DNA of 64,000 bases from NCBI RefSeq assembly GCF_003448965.1, contig NZ_QRGC01000009.1, forward strand, positions 62,001 through 126,000, written 5' to 3'. Position 1 is the first letter of the stretch. Each line of letters starts with the position of its first letter. Positions 16,775 to 25,524 of this stretch are shown here, piece after piece. Under the pieces are notes generated by a model. The model searched no databases. It was not told the origin of the DNA and worked only from the letters and a program-made list of their open reading frames with translations. The translations under genes were made by a program, and so were the position numbers. This DNA comes from Oceanicella sp. SM1341 (lineage in GTDB: Bacteria > Pseudomonadota > Alphaproteobacteria > Rhodobacterales > Rhodobacteraceae).

Positions 16775-17899
16775 TCACAGCCCCGTGCGCCCGGTCTGGG
16801 CGAGGGCGCTTTCCAGCTCGGCGGCGAGCAGGGCGAAGAGCGCCTCCGCCCCGGCCGCCCCGCGCGCCGCCACCGCGAACAGGAAGGGCCGGCCGAGAAA
16901 CACGAAATCCGCCCCCGCCTCCAGCGCCTTGAGCATATCCTCGCCCGAGCGCACGCCGCCGTCCAGCGCGAGGGGGAAATCCGGGCCCACCGCCGCGCGC
17001 ACCGCGGGCAGGGCGGCAAGCGGGGCGGGAGCGGCATCGAGCTGCCGGCCACCGTGGTTCGACACCATCACCGCGTCGGCCCCTTCGGCTGCGGCGCGGG
17101 CGGCGTCCTCGGGGGCGAGGATGCCCTTGAGCACCAGCCGGCCCTTCCAGCGCCGGCGCAGATCCCCCACCAGGGCCCAGTCGAGCCGCCCCGAGCTCTG
17201 CCCCGCCATCAGCTCGGCCAGCGAGCGCGCCCCGGCGCCGGGGGCTGCGTAGCGCTCGAGATTGGCGAAGCGCGGCGCGCCGTGCCGGGCCATGGCCAGC
17301 GACCAGGCCGGGTGGGTGAGGAGGTCGAGCACCATGCGCGGCCCGGGGCGCAGCGGCAGGGCGAAGCCGTTGCGCACATCCCGCAGCCGCTTGCCGGGGC
17401 GCGGCACGTCGACCGTCACCACGAGATCCTCGTAGCCCGCCGCCTCGGCGCGGGTGACGAGATCGTCGGTGATCTCCTCCGAGCGGCCGACATAGAGCTG
17501 GAACATGCCCGAGCGCGGGGCGGCCGCCTTCAGCGCCTCCAGCGTGTCGGTGGCGGGGGTGGAGGCGACGTAGGGCACGCCGTGCCGCTCCGCCGCCGCG
17601 GCCAAGATGCGGTCCACCCCGGGCCAGGCGATGCCGGCGAGGCCGATGGGCGGGATGCCGAAGGGCAGCCGCCACGCGCGCCCGAGGAAGGCGCGCGCGG
17701 TGTCCGCCGGCGCATCGGTGTTCACCAGCGCGCGCGGCATGAGCAGGGCGTCGGCGAAGGCGGCACGGTTGCGCGCGAGCCCGGCCTCGGTGCCCGCCCC
17801 GCCGTCGATGAAGTCGAAGGCGAAGCGCGGCATGCGGGCCCGGGCGGCGGCGCGGTAGTCTTCCGCCGAGGCGGGCGGGCGGCGGGCGAAGAGGCTCAT
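16775..17899 (-). CDS. FMN-dependent alpha-hydroxy-acid dehydrogenase (mandelate/lactate dehydrogenase family)
   Basis: A 374-residue TIM-barrel flavoenzyme that oxidises an L-alpha-hydroxy acid to the 2-oxo acid. Landmarks are FAFDFIDGGAGTEAGLARN near the N-terminus, PPIGLAGIAWPGVD, the FQLYVGRS strand, VTVDVPRPGKR, LVLKGILAPEDA with the conserved lysine, and MVSNHGGRQLD with catalytic His282 and the following Arg. LDGGVRSGEDMLKALEAGAD then holds the FMN phosphate. Its ATG overlaps the stop of the upstream enolase-superfamily gene (ATGA). In the context of a benzoylformate-decarboxylase-like enzyme and an aldehyde dehydrogenase, a mandelate-dehydrogenase role is more likely than lactate oxidation; the exact substrate is not readable. 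Confidence 0.9.
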   Translation of the reverse strand: MSLFARRPPASAEDYRAAARARMPRFAFDFIDGGAGTEAGLARNRAAFADALLMPRALVNTDAPADTARAFLGRAWRLPFGIPPIGLAGIAWPGVDRILAAAAERHGVPYVASTPATDTLEALKAAAPRSGMFQLYVGRSEEITDDLVTRAEAAGYEDLVVTVDVPRPGKRLRDVRNGFALPLRPGPRMVLDLLTHPAWSLAMARHGAPRFANLERYAAPGAGARSLAELMAGQSSGRLDWALVGDLRRRWKGRLVLKGILAPEDAARAAAEGADAVMVSNHGGRQLDAAPAPLAALPAVRAAVGPDFPLALDGGVRSGEDMLKALEAGADFVFLGRPFLFAVAARGAAGAEALFALLAAELESALAQTGRTGL

Positions 17900-19074
17900 C
17901 CCTTCCCCACCCCGCGCGATGTGGGCCGGGAGGCGAAGTCGCGCAGTGCCGCGCCATCGGCCTCGAAGCCGAGCCCGGGGGTCTCGGGCAGGCGCAGCCG
18001 GTCGCCCTGCCGCTCGGGCAGGTCGCGGTAGAGGGCGCGGCACATCTCCACCGAGATCAGGTGCCACTCCACCAGCCCGCCATGCGCGAGGCCGGCGTGC
18101 AGGTGCATGTTGTGGAAGGGAAACGCGCCGCCGTTGGCAAGCTCGATGTTGCGCGCCTCGGCCATGGCCGCCACCTTCGCGCCGGCGGTGAGCCCGCCGC
18201 AGATGGTCACGTTGGGCTGGATCACGTCCACCGCGCCCCCGTCCATGAGATCGGCGAAGCGGAAGAGCTGGCCCTCGTTCTGCCCCGCGGCGAGGCGCAG
18301 GCCCGAGCGGGCGCGCAGGTCGGCCATCCGACCCACGTCATTGCCGCGCACCGGCTCCTCGAAGAAGGCCACGCCCAGCTCGCGCAGCGCCGGGGCCAGC
18401 CGGCCGGCGGAGGCGGGATCCAGGCTGCAATTGGCATCGACATAGATCTCGCACTCCTCGCCCACCGCCTCGCGCACGCAGCGCACCCGGGCGATATCCT
18501 CGGCGATGATGGCGCCGAGGTCACCCCCCTCGGCGCGGCGTTTCAGCCCGTGGTGGCCCACCACCATCTTGAGCCGGCGCACGCCGTCGGCCTTCAGGTG
18601 GCGGGCGGCATCGGCGAGCTGGTCGCGGTCGAAGCTGCCGAAGCCGAAGGTGACGTAGAGCGGCACCTCGGCCCGCGCGCCGCCCAGCAGCCGCCAGCAG
18701 GGCTGGCCGGTGACCTTGCCCAGGATGTCCCAGAGCGCGAGGTCGACGGCGGAGACCACATGGCTCGCGTAGCCGGTCTGGCCGCGCGGGCTCAGGAGCC
18801 AGTAGAGCCGCTCGGCGATGCGCTCGCGCGCCAGCGCGTCCTGGCCCACCAGCGCGGGCGCCGCGAGCTCGCGCACGATGGCGGCCACCACCTCCTCGTC
18901 GGTGATGGCGGTGAAACCGTGGCCGGTGACGCCCTGGTCGGTCTGCACTTCCACCACCGCGCAGGACAGCGCCGTCGACACCTCGACCGGCCCGAGCGAG
19001 AGGGTGACGGGGATATAGGCGGGAAAGGCCGTCACGGCCCGGATCTCGAGAGCTTTCAGCGGCAGGGCGGTCAT
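17896..19074 (-). CDS. Mandelate racemase/muconate lactonizing enzyme family protein
   Basis: A 392-residue enolase-superfamily enzyme that abstracts a proton alpha to a carboxylate. Metal ligands are visible in YVDANCSL (Asp), FFEEPV (Glu) and around AAGQNEGQL, and FHNMHLHAGL carries the general-base histidine region; VEWHLI follows. The KxK motif of mandelate racemase is here RLKMVVGHH, so the second lysine is valine. That points to one-sided (His-based) chemistry such as dehydration or stereospecific epimerisation rather than classical racemisation. It is first in the minus-strand operon and overlaps the dehydrogenase gene by 4 nt (ATGA). The family assignment is firm, the reaction is not. 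Confidence 0.88.
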   Translation of the reverse strand: MTALPLKALEIRAVTAFPAYIPVTLSLGPVEVSTALSCAVVEVQTDQGVTGHGFTAITDEEVVAAIVRELAAPALVGQDALARERIAERLYWLLSPRGQTGYASHVVSAVDLALWDILGKVTGQPCWRLLGGARAEVPLYVTFGFGSFDRDQLADAARHLKADGVRRLKMVVGHHGLKRRAEGGDLGAIIAEDIARVRCVREAVGEECEIYVDANCSLDPASAGRLAPALRELGVAFFEEPVRGNDVGRMADLRARSGLRLAAGQNEGQLFRFADLMDGGAVDVIQPNVTICGGLTAGAKVAAMAEARNIELANGGAFPFHNMHLHAGLAHGGLVEWHLISVEMCRALYRDLPERQGDRLRLPETPGLGFEADGAALRDFASRPTSRGVGKG

Positions 19075-19133
19075 GGCGTGGGGGTCCTCCGGAAGTGTTT
19101 TCTGACAGGTTGGTGATCTCTCACGCCAGAAGG

Positions 19134-19162
19134 TTGACAGAAAGATAGTTGGACATCAAACT
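19134..19162 (+). promoter_or_regulatory. Candidate promoter of the tct operon with overlapping operator
   Basis: A -35-like TTGACA (19134-19139) is separated by 17 nt from CAAACT (19157-19162), a weak -10. An imperfect 16-bp palindrome, AGTTGGACATCAAACT (19147-19162), covers the spacer and the -10. Such a layout fits repression by the MarR regulator encoded at the end of the divergent operon. The assignment is by eye. Confidence 0.45.
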
Positions 19163-19227
19163 GTTTATCGGAGCAAGCGGCCGGAGAGCCGCCCCGCTCC
19201 CCACAACGATCGAAAGGGAGGATCACC

Positions 19228-20190
19228 ATGCCGACACTCAAGGCAGCCCTGTGCGCGACGGCCATCGGCCTCGGCACCGCCATCGCCGGCCCCGCGCTGG
19301 CCGAATTCCCCGAACGCCCCGTGAAGCTCATCGTGCCCTTCGGCGCCGGCGGCGGCAGCGACGGGCTGGCCCGCGCCATCCAGGCCGGCATCGAGAAGCA
19401 CGACCTGCTGCCGGTGCCCTTCGTGGTGGTGAACGCGCCGGGTGCGGCCGGCACCGTGGGCACGCGCCAGGTGCTGGGGGCAGAACCCGACGGCTACACC
19501 CTGCTGCAGATCCACCAGGAGATGTTCGCCGCCGCCGCCCTCGGCCGGGTGGACTACGCGCCCGATGACTTCGAGCCGGTGATCCAGGCCAGCCGCGGCT
19601 GCATGTTCGTGGCGGTGCCGGAGGGCTCCGAGTACCGGACCCTCGACGATCTGATGGCCGCGGCGAAGGCCGCGCCCGGCGGGCTGAAACAGGCCGACGA
19701 CATCGGCAGCGCCACGCATTTCCCCTCCGCCCAGCTCATGTCGCAGGCCGGCACCGAGTGGCGCATCGTGCCCACGGGCGGCACCTCGAAGCGCTTCGCG
19801 GCGCTCAAGGGCGGCTTTGCCGACCTCGCCTTCATGTCCACCCCCTGGCTCACCCGCGGCAAGGGCGAGCTGCGCCCGCTCGCGGCCCTGGGCGAGGAGC
19901 GCTTCCCCGAGATGCCCGACCTGCCCACCGCGCAGGAGCAGGGCTACGACGTGACCGCCTGCCTCGCCCGGCGCTACTGGGCGCCGAAAGGCACCCCGCC
20001 CGAGGCGGTGGAGGCGGTGGCCGATGCCATCGAGGCCGCGATGGGCACCGAGGAGGTGCAGGCCTATCTCGAGGCCAGCGGCGAGGACGCGGCGGTGCTG
20101 CGCGGCGACGCCCTGCGCGCGGCGATCGAGGCGGATTACGGCTCCTACCTCGATGTGCTGGACGTGGTGAAGGCCACGTCGGGGCAGTGA
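19228..20190 (+). CDS. tctC: Tripartite tricarboxylate transporter substrate-binding protein
   Basis: A 320-residue periplasmic binding protein of the TctC (Bug) family. Residues 1-26 are a signal peptide ending GPALA. The mature protein begins with EFPERPVKLIVPFGAGGGSD, the hallmark of the family, and continues with NAPGAAGTVGTRQV and PDGYTLLQIH. A GGGAGG ribosome site precedes the ATG. It is the first gene of a plus-strand operon with tctB and tctA 4 and 27 nt downstream, and is divergent from the enolase-superfamily/dehydrogenase operon. It would capture the acid substrate of the neighbouring pathway. Confidence 0.93.
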   Translation: MPTLKAALCATAIGLGTAIAGPALAEFPERPVKLIVPFGAGGGSDGLARAIQAGIEKHDLLPVPFVVVNAPGAAGTVGTRQVLGAEPDGYTLLQIHQEMFAAAALGRVDYAPDDFEPVIQASRGCMFVAVPEGSEYRTLDDLMAAAKAAPGGLKQADDIGSATHFPSAQLMSQAGTEWRIVPTGGTSKRFAALKGGFADLAFMSTPWLTRGKGELRPLAALGEERFPEMPDLPTAQEQGYDVTACLARRYWAPKGTPPEAVEAVADAIEAAMGTEEVQAYLEASGEDAAVLRGDALRAAIEADYGSYLDVLDVVKATSGQ

Positions 20191-20194
20191 GGCA

Positions 20195-20701
20195 ATGACG
20201 GACGCGCCCGACACGGCCCCCCCGGCCGCGCCCGGCCGGGCCGCGAAGCTCGGCTTCACCGCGCTTTTCGCGGTCCTCGGGCTCGCGGCGCTGGTGGCGG
20301 GCAGCGAAATCCCGCCGGCAGTCTACGAGCCGGTGGGCTCACGCGCCTTCCCGCTCGCCCTCGGCGCGCTGGCGCTGGGGCTCGCGGCGGCGCAGGCGGC
20401 CCTGCTGCTGCCCGGGCTGCTGCGCGGCCGCCCCGCGGAGCGCGACGAGCCCGCCGCCGAGCTCTGGCCGGCGGAAGCGCGGGCCGCCGCCGCCTTCGCC
20501 CTCACCGTGCTGTGGATCGGGCTGGTGGCGCTCACGCCCCTGCCCTTCGCCCCGGGCACGGCGCTCTACATGCTGGCGATGCTCGCGTTCCTCCTGCGCC
20601 GGTGCGACGCGCGCTTCCTCGCCCTCGCGGTGCCGGTCTCGGCCGGTTTCGCCTGGGGGCTCACCCTCCTGTTCACCCGGGTCTTCTACCTCAGCCTCTG
20701 A
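20195..20701 (+). CDS. tctB: Tripartite tricarboxylate transporter small membrane subunit
   Basis: A 168-residue inner-membrane protein with four predicted spans (about 22-40, 50-72, 90-110 and 120-160), matching TctB. It has little sequence identity landmark beyond the hydrophobic pattern and its position between tctC and tctA. It assists the large permease subunit in secondary uptake of a carboxylate driven by an ion gradient. It starts 4 nt after tctC. Confidence 0.9.
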   Translation: MTDAPDTAPPAAPGRAAKLGFTALFAVLGLAALVAGSEIPPAVYEPVGSRAFPLALGALALGLAAAQAALLLPGLLRGRPAERDEPAAELWPAEARAAAAFALTVLWIGLVALTPLPFAPGTALYMLAMLAFLLRRCDARFLALAVPVSAGFAWGLTLLFTRVFYLSL

Positions 20702-20728
20702 GGCGGCCCGAAACCCGCGGAGCATGCC

Positions 20729-22246
20729 ATGCTCGACGCCTATGCCCATGTCTTCACCGGCGGGCTGCCCTGGATCCTGCTCGGCACCGCCACGGGGATC
20801 TTCGTGGGCTCCATTCCCGGGCTCTCCGGGGCGATGGTGATCTCCCTCGCCCTGCCGATGACCTATTTCATGAGCGGCAGCGACGCGCTGCTGCTGCTCG
20901 TCTCGATGTATGTCGGCGCCACCACCGGCGGGCTGGTGAGCGCGACGCTCATGCGCATGCCCGGCACCGAGGCCGCCATCATGACCACGCTCGACGGCTA
21001 CCCGATGGCCGCGCGGGGCGAGCCGGGCCGCGCGCTGGGGATCGGCGTGCTCGCCTCCTTCATCGGCGGCATGCTGGCCTGGGTGATCCTCGCCCTGCTC
21101 TCGCCGCCGCTCTCGGTGGTGGCGGTGCGCTTCGGCCCCTACGAGATCTTCGCGATGACCGTGGTGGCGCTGAGCCTGATCGCCGCCATCTCGCGCGGGT
21201 CTCTGCTGGCGGGGCTGATGGCGGCGGGGCTCGGCGCGCTCGTCTCGCTGCCGGGGATAGACCCGATCTCGGGCACGCTGCGGCTCACCTTCGGATTCTC
21301 CGGGCTCGACACCGGCTTTGCCCTGCTGCCGGTGCTGCTGGGCACGCTGGTGGTGGCACAGGTGTTCGTGGACTGCCGCACCCCCTCCGCCCCGCCGCCG
21401 CCGCGCGGCGAGGCGGCGCGGGTGGCCATGCACATCCGCGATGTCACCCGCTACGCCTGGAGCTACGTGCGCGCCTCCGTCATCGGCGCCTGGATCGGCA
21501 TCCTGCCCGGCGTGGGCGGCACCACCGCCTCCATCGCCGCCTATTCGGTGGAAAAGGCGATGGCGAAGGGGCCGGAGCGCTTCGGCCGCGGCGCCGAGGA
21601 AGGCGTCATCGCCTCCGAGGCCGCCAACAATGCCGGCACCGTGGGCGCGCTGGTGCCGCTCATCACCCTGGGCATCCCCGGCTCGGTGATCACCGCGGTG
21701 CTGCTGGGCGCGATGGTGATCCACAACCTCAACCCCGGGCCACTGCTCTTTGCCGAGAACCCCGGCATCGCCCACACGGTGATCGGCGGCGCGCTGGCGG
21801 CCAATCTCGCGATGCTGCTCATCATGTGGCTCGCCACGCCCCTGCTCGCCCGGCTGATGTACGTGCGCAAGGCCTGGCTGCTGCCGGGCATCGTGATCTT
21901 CTGCGTCATCGGCGCCTTCTCGGTGTCGAACCGCTGGCTCGACGTGGGCGTGATGCTCGCCTTCGCCGCCCTGGGCTACCTGATGCACCGCGCCCGCATC
22001 CCCACCGGGCCGTTCATCATCGCCTACATCCTCACGCCGATGGCCGAGCAGAACCTGCGCTCCGGGCTGGTGGTGTATGACGGCAGCTTCCTGCCGCTGC
22101 TCACCCGGCCGGTGCCGGCACTCTTTCTCCTCATCGCACTCGGCTCTATCATCTGGGCCCTGGCAGGAGAGCTCCGCAGCCGTCGCGCGCAACGGGCCGC
22201 CATCCAGCCACCCCCCGGCACCGCGCCGGGCCATGAAAACCGCTGA
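20729..22246 (+). CDS. tctA: Tripartite tricarboxylate transporter large permease
   Basis: A 505-residue permease with about a dozen hydrophobic spans. Family landmarks are the N-terminal GIFVGSIPGLSGAMVISLAL and the mid-protein GAWIGILPGVGGTTASIAAY, the repeated GxxxGxxPGxGG-type motif of TctA, and then EAANNAGTVGALVPLITLGI. A length near 500 is usual. It translocates the substrate delivered by TctC. It lies 27 nt after tctB and 37 nt before the aldehyde dehydrogenase gene, so transporter and enzymes are co-transcribed. Confidence 0.95.
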   Translation: MLDAYAHVFTGGLPWILLGTATGIFVGSIPGLSGAMVISLALPMTYFMSGSDALLLLVSMYVGATTGGLVSATLMRMPGTEAAIMTTLDGYPMAARGEPGRALGIGVLASFIGGMLAWVILALLSPPLSVVAVRFGPYEIFAMTVVALSLIAAISRGSLLAGLMAAGLGALVSLPGIDPISGTLRLTFGFSGLDTGFALLPVLLGTLVVAQVFVDCRTPSAPPPPRGEAARVAMHIRDVTRYAWSYVRASVIGAWIGILPGVGGTTASIAAYSVEKAMAKGPERFGRGAEEGVIASEAANNAGTVGALVPLITLGIPGSVITAVLLGAMVIHNLNPGPLLFAENPGIAHTVIGGALAANLAMLLIMWLATPLLARLMYVRKAWLLPGIVIFCVIGAFSVSNRWLDVGVMLAFAALGYLMHRARIPTGPFIIAYILTPMAEQNLRSGLVVYDGSFLPLLTRPVPALFLLIALGSIIWALAGELRSRRAQRAAIQPPPGTAPGHENR

Positions 22247-22283
22247 ACAGCTGAACGACCGACAATAAGGGTAGGAACCGCAC

Positions 22284-23729
22284 ATGAACCTGCAACTTCT
22301 CATCGGCGGCGCCGCCGCCCCGGCCGAGGACGCGCGCACCTTCGAGCGCCGCGACCCGGTGACCGGCGAGGTCGCCACCCGCGCCGCCGCCGCGCGCAAG
22401 GCCGACGTGGACCGCGCCGTGGAGGCCGCCGCCGCCGCCTTCCCCGCCTGGTCGCAGACCGGGCCGGGCGCGCGCCGCGCCATCCTGCTCAAGGCCGCCG
22501 ACCTGCTGGAGGCGAAGACCCCCCAGTTCATCGAGACCGGCATCGCCGAGACCGGCGCCACCGGCCCCTGGCTGGGCTTCAACGTGGCCTTCGCCGCCGG
22601 CATCCTGCGCGAGGCCGCGGCGATGACCACCCAGGTGAAGGGCGAGGTGGTGCCCTCCGACAAGCCCGGCACCCTCGCGATGGCCTACCGCCAGCCGGTG
22701 GGCGTGCTGGTGGGCATGGCGCCGTGGAACGCGCCGGTCATCCTCGGGATGCGCGCCGTGGCCATGCCCATCGCCTGCGGCAACACCGTGGTGCTGAAGG
22801 CCTCCGAGATGTGCCCGCGCCTGCACGTGATGATCGGCGAGACCCTCACCGAGGCCGGCCTGCCCGAGGGGGTGATCAACGTCGTCACCCACGCGGCGGA
22901 GGACGCGCCGGAGGTGGTGGCCGCCCTCGTGGAGCACCCGAAGGTTCGCCGCGTGAACTTCACCGGCTCCACCCGCGTGGGCCGCATCATCGCCGAGCTC
23001 GCCGCCCGCCACCTCAAGCCGGTGCTGCTGGAGCTGGGCGGCAAGGCGCCGATGCTGGTGCTCGACGACGCCGATCTCGACGGCGCGGTGAACGCCGCCG
23101 CCTTCGGCGCCTTCATGAACCAGGGCCAGATCTGCATGTCCACCGAGCGCATCATCGTGGACGAGAAGGTGGCCGACGCATTCGTGGAGAAATTCGCCGC
23201 CAAGGCCAAAGCCCTGCCACATGGCAACCCGCGCGAGCACGTGGTGCTCGGCTCGGTGGTCGACCGCGCCACGGTGGAGCGGGTGAACGGGCTGATCGCC
23301 GACGCGCTGGCGCAGGGGGCCACCTGTGTCGCGGGGGGCGCCACCGACAGCACCATCATGCCGGCGACCGTGATCGACGGGGTGACCCCGGCGATGAAGC
23401 TCTTCCGCGAGGAATCCTTCGGCCCCGTGGTCTGCGTGGTGCGCGCGCGCGACACCGAGCACGCGATCGAGCTGGCGAACGACACCGAGTACGGCCTCTC
23501 CTCCTCCGTCTTCGGCGCGGATGTCACCCGGGCCATGGCGGTGGCGCGGCGCATCGAGGCCGGCATCTGCCACGTGAACGGCCCCACCGTGCAGGACGAG
23601 GCGCAGATGCCCTTCGGCGGCATGAAGGCCTCCGGCTACGGGCGCTTCGGCGGCGCGGCCGCCATCGACGAATTCACCGAGCTGCGCTGGATCACCCTCG
23701 AGGATCCCGCCCAGCACTACCCGTTCTGA
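22284..23729 (+). CDS. NAD(P)-dependent aldehyde dehydrogenase (benzaldehyde/vanillin dehydrogenase-like)
   Basis: A 481-residue aldehyde dehydrogenase that oxidises an aldehyde to the acid. The conserved LLELGGKAP gives general base Glu250 and MNQGQICMSTERI gives nucleophile Cys284. The APWNAPV and FTGSTRVGR segments bind NAD(P), and EESFGPVV and MPFGGMKASGYGRFGG are C-terminal landmarks. The pattern resembles salicylaldehyde, vanillin and benzaldehyde dehydrogenases. It directly follows tctA and precedes the ThDP enzyme gene by 8 nt. In the proposed pathway it would act on the aldehyde made by that enzyme. Confidence 0.92.
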   Translation: MNLQLLIGGAAAPAEDARTFERRDPVTGEVATRAAAARKADVDRAVEAAAAAFPAWSQTGPGARRAILLKAADLLEAKTPQFIETGIAETGATGPWLGFNVAFAAGILREAAAMTTQVKGEVVPSDKPGTLAMAYRQPVGVLVGMAPWNAPVILGMRAVAMPIACGNTVVLKASEMCPRLHVMIGETLTEAGLPEGVINVVTHAAEDAPEVVAALVEHPKVRRVNFTGSTRVGRIIAELAARHLKPVLLELGGKAPMLVLDDADLDGAVNAAAFGAFMNQGQICMSTERIIVDEKVADAFVEKFAAKAKALPHGNPREHVVLGSVVDRATVERVNGLIADALAQGATCVAGGATDSTIMPATVIDGVTPAMKLFREESFGPVVCVVRARDTEHAIELANDTEYGLSSSVFGADVTRAMAVARRIEAGICHVNGPTVQDEAQMPFGGMKASGYGRFGGAAAIDEFTELRWITLEDPAQHYPF

Positions 23730-23737
23730 GGCGCGCG

Positions 23738-25462
23738 ATGGACGGAGACGACAAGACGGGGGTGGCCGGCGCCACCCTCACCGCCGGCGGGGCGATCTTC
23801 ACCCGGCTGAAGGCGCTCGGCATCGACTATGTGTTCACCAACTCGGGCACCGATTTCCCCCCCATCATCGAGGGGCTGGCGGAGGCGGCGGCGAAGGGCA
23901 TCGACCTGCCGCGCGCCCTCGTCATCCCGCATGAGCACGCGGCCATGGGCATGGCGCATGGCTACTACCTCATGTCGGGCCGCGCGCAGGCGGTGATGCT
24001 GCACACCAACGTGGGCCTGTCGAACGGCGCCACCGGGGCGATCAACGCCGCCTGCGAGCACATCCCCATGCTGCTGATGTCCGGCCGCACCCCGGTGACG
24101 GAGAAGGATCGTTTCGGCGCCCGCACCGTGCCCATCGGCTGGGGGCAGGAGATGCGCGACCAGTCCGCCCTGGTGCGCGAGGCCTGCAAGTGGGAGTACG
24201 AGCTGAAGTTCCCCGACCAGATCGGCGCGCTGCTCGACCGCGCGCAGGCGGTGGCGAACTCCACGCCCAAGGGGCCGGTCTACCTCTCGCTGCCGCGCGA
24301 GGTGCTGTGCGAGCCCTGCCCGGCCGAGGGGCTGGAGGCCCCGGCCAGCATGGCGCCGGTGGGCCTCGCGCCCGAGCCGTCGGCGCTGGCCGAGGCCGCG
24401 CTGCTGCTCGCCGGCGCGCAGGCGCCGCTGGTGATCGCGCAGCGCGGGGCGGGCGACGCGCAGAGCTTCGCCGCCTTCGCCGACTGGGCGGAGGACTGGG
24501 GCATCGCCGTGTGCTCCTGGTGGGCGACGCATCTGGCGATCGACACCGACCACCCCTGCCACGTGGGCGCCGACCCCGGGCCCCGGCTGGCAGAGGCCGA
24601 CGTGGTGGTGGTGCTCGACTGCCTCGCCCCCTGGTGGCCGGACATGCACCACCCCAAGCCGGGCGCGAAGGTGATCCACATCGGGCCTGACCCGCTGTTC
24701 TCCCGCTTCCCCGTGCGCAACTTCCGCTCCGACCTCGCACTCGCGGGCGAGAGTGCCGTCACCCTGCCAGCGCTCTTCGCCGCCATGGCGAAGCTCCCGC
24801 GCGACGAGGAGGCCATCGCCACCCGGCGCGACCGGCTGGCGGGCGAGACCGCCGTCGCCCGGGCGCGGATGCGCGAGGCGATCACCGCCTCCGCCGCCCG
24901 CGGCATCACCAAGGAGTTCGTGAGCCAGGTGCTGGGCGAGGCGCTGGAGGGCGCGGCCTCGAGCGTGTTCTCCGAGCTGGGCACGAAGCTCGGGCCGCTG
25001 GCGCGGCGCGGCCACCGTGCGTGGTTCCAGGAGCCGCATTCCGGCGGGCTGGGCTGGTCCTTCCCCTGTGCGCTCGGCGCAAAGCTGGCGGCACCGGAGC
25101 GTACCTGTGTCGCCACCATGGGCGACGGCTCGTACATGTTCGCCAACCCCACCGCCTGCCACCAGATCGCCGAGGCGCTGGAGCTGGGCATCCTCGTGCT
25201 GGTGCTCAACAACGAGGAATGGGGGGCGGTGCGGGGCTCGGTGGTGGGGCTCTACCCCGAGGGGCACGCGGCGAAGGCCAACGAGATGCCACTCACCGCG
25301 CTCAAGCCCTCGCCGGACTTCTGCTCCACCGCGCGCGCCAGCCGCGCCTGGGCCCGGCGGGTGACCGAACCCGAGGCCCTGCCCGGCCTGCTCGCCGAGG
25401 CGCTGGAGGTGACGCGCGGCGGCCGGCTCGCCCTGCTCGACATCCGCATCCTGCCGGACTGA
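23738..25462 (+). CDS. Thiamine diphosphate-dependent enzyme, benzoylformate decarboxylase/acetolactate synthase superfamily
   Basis: A 574-residue ThDP enzyme with Pyr, central and PP domains. The ThDP-activating glutamate is Glu66 in IPHEHAAMGMAHGYY. VMLHTNVGLSNG places His89 where benzoylformate decarboxylase has its catalytic His70. MGDGSYMF (GDG at 462-464) through VLVLNNEEWG (NN at 491-492) is the Mg-ThDP site. In place of the serine in benzoylformate decarboxylase's PGSNE motif it has TNSGTDFPP, with threonine. The superfamily is certain; decarboxylation of an aryl 2-oxo acid is inferred from neighbours (hydroxyacid dehydrogenase upstream of it in the pathway, aldehyde dehydrogenase next to it). 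Acetolactate synthase is less likely because no small subunit gene is present. Confidence 0.85.
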   Translation: MDGDDKTGVAGATLTAGGAIFTRLKALGIDYVFTNSGTDFPPIIEGLAEAAAKGIDLPRALVIPHEHAAMGMAHGYYLMSGRAQAVMLHTNVGLSNGATGAINAACEHIPMLLMSGRTPVTEKDRFGARTVPIGWGQEMRDQSALVREACKWEYELKFPDQIGALLDRAQAVANSTPKGPVYLSLPREVLCEPCPAEGLEAPASMAPVGLAPEPSALAEAALLLAGAQAPLVIAQRGAGDAQSFAAFADWAEDWGIAVCSWWATHLAIDTDHPCHVGADPGPRLAEADVVVVLDCLAPWWPDMHHPKPGAKVIHIGPDPLFSRFPVRNFRSDLALAGESAVTLPALFAAMAKLPRDEEAIATRRDRLAGETAVARARMREAITASAARGITKEFVSQVLGEALEGAASSVFSELGTKLGPLARRGHRAWFQEPHSGGLGWSFPCALGAKLAAPERTCVATMGDGSYMFANPTACHQIAEALELGILVLVLNNEEWGAVRGSVVGLYPEGHAAKANEMPLTALKPSPDFCSTARASRAWARRVTEPEALPGLLAEALEVTRGGRLALLDIRILPD

Positions 25463-25466
25463 GGCC

Positions 25467-25491
25467 GGGAGCAGGGGGGCCCCGCGCTCCC
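25467..25491. terminator. Hairpin between convergent genes
   Basis: GGGAGC (25467-25472) pairs with GCTCCC (25486-25491), with an additional inner GGGG/CCCC stem. It lies in the 62-nt space between the converging ThDP enzyme and binding-protein genes and could end transcription from either side. There is no T-run. Confidence 0.45.
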
Positions 25492-25524
25492 CTGCCCGCA
25501 CCCCCTGCCCCTGCCCGCGGCCCC

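Noticed and set aside
20339-22672. A 777-codon open frame on the minus strand opposite tctB/tctA
   Set aside because: Low-complexity His/Arg/Gly/Glu-rich translation without motifs; the plus-strand TctA is unmistakable.
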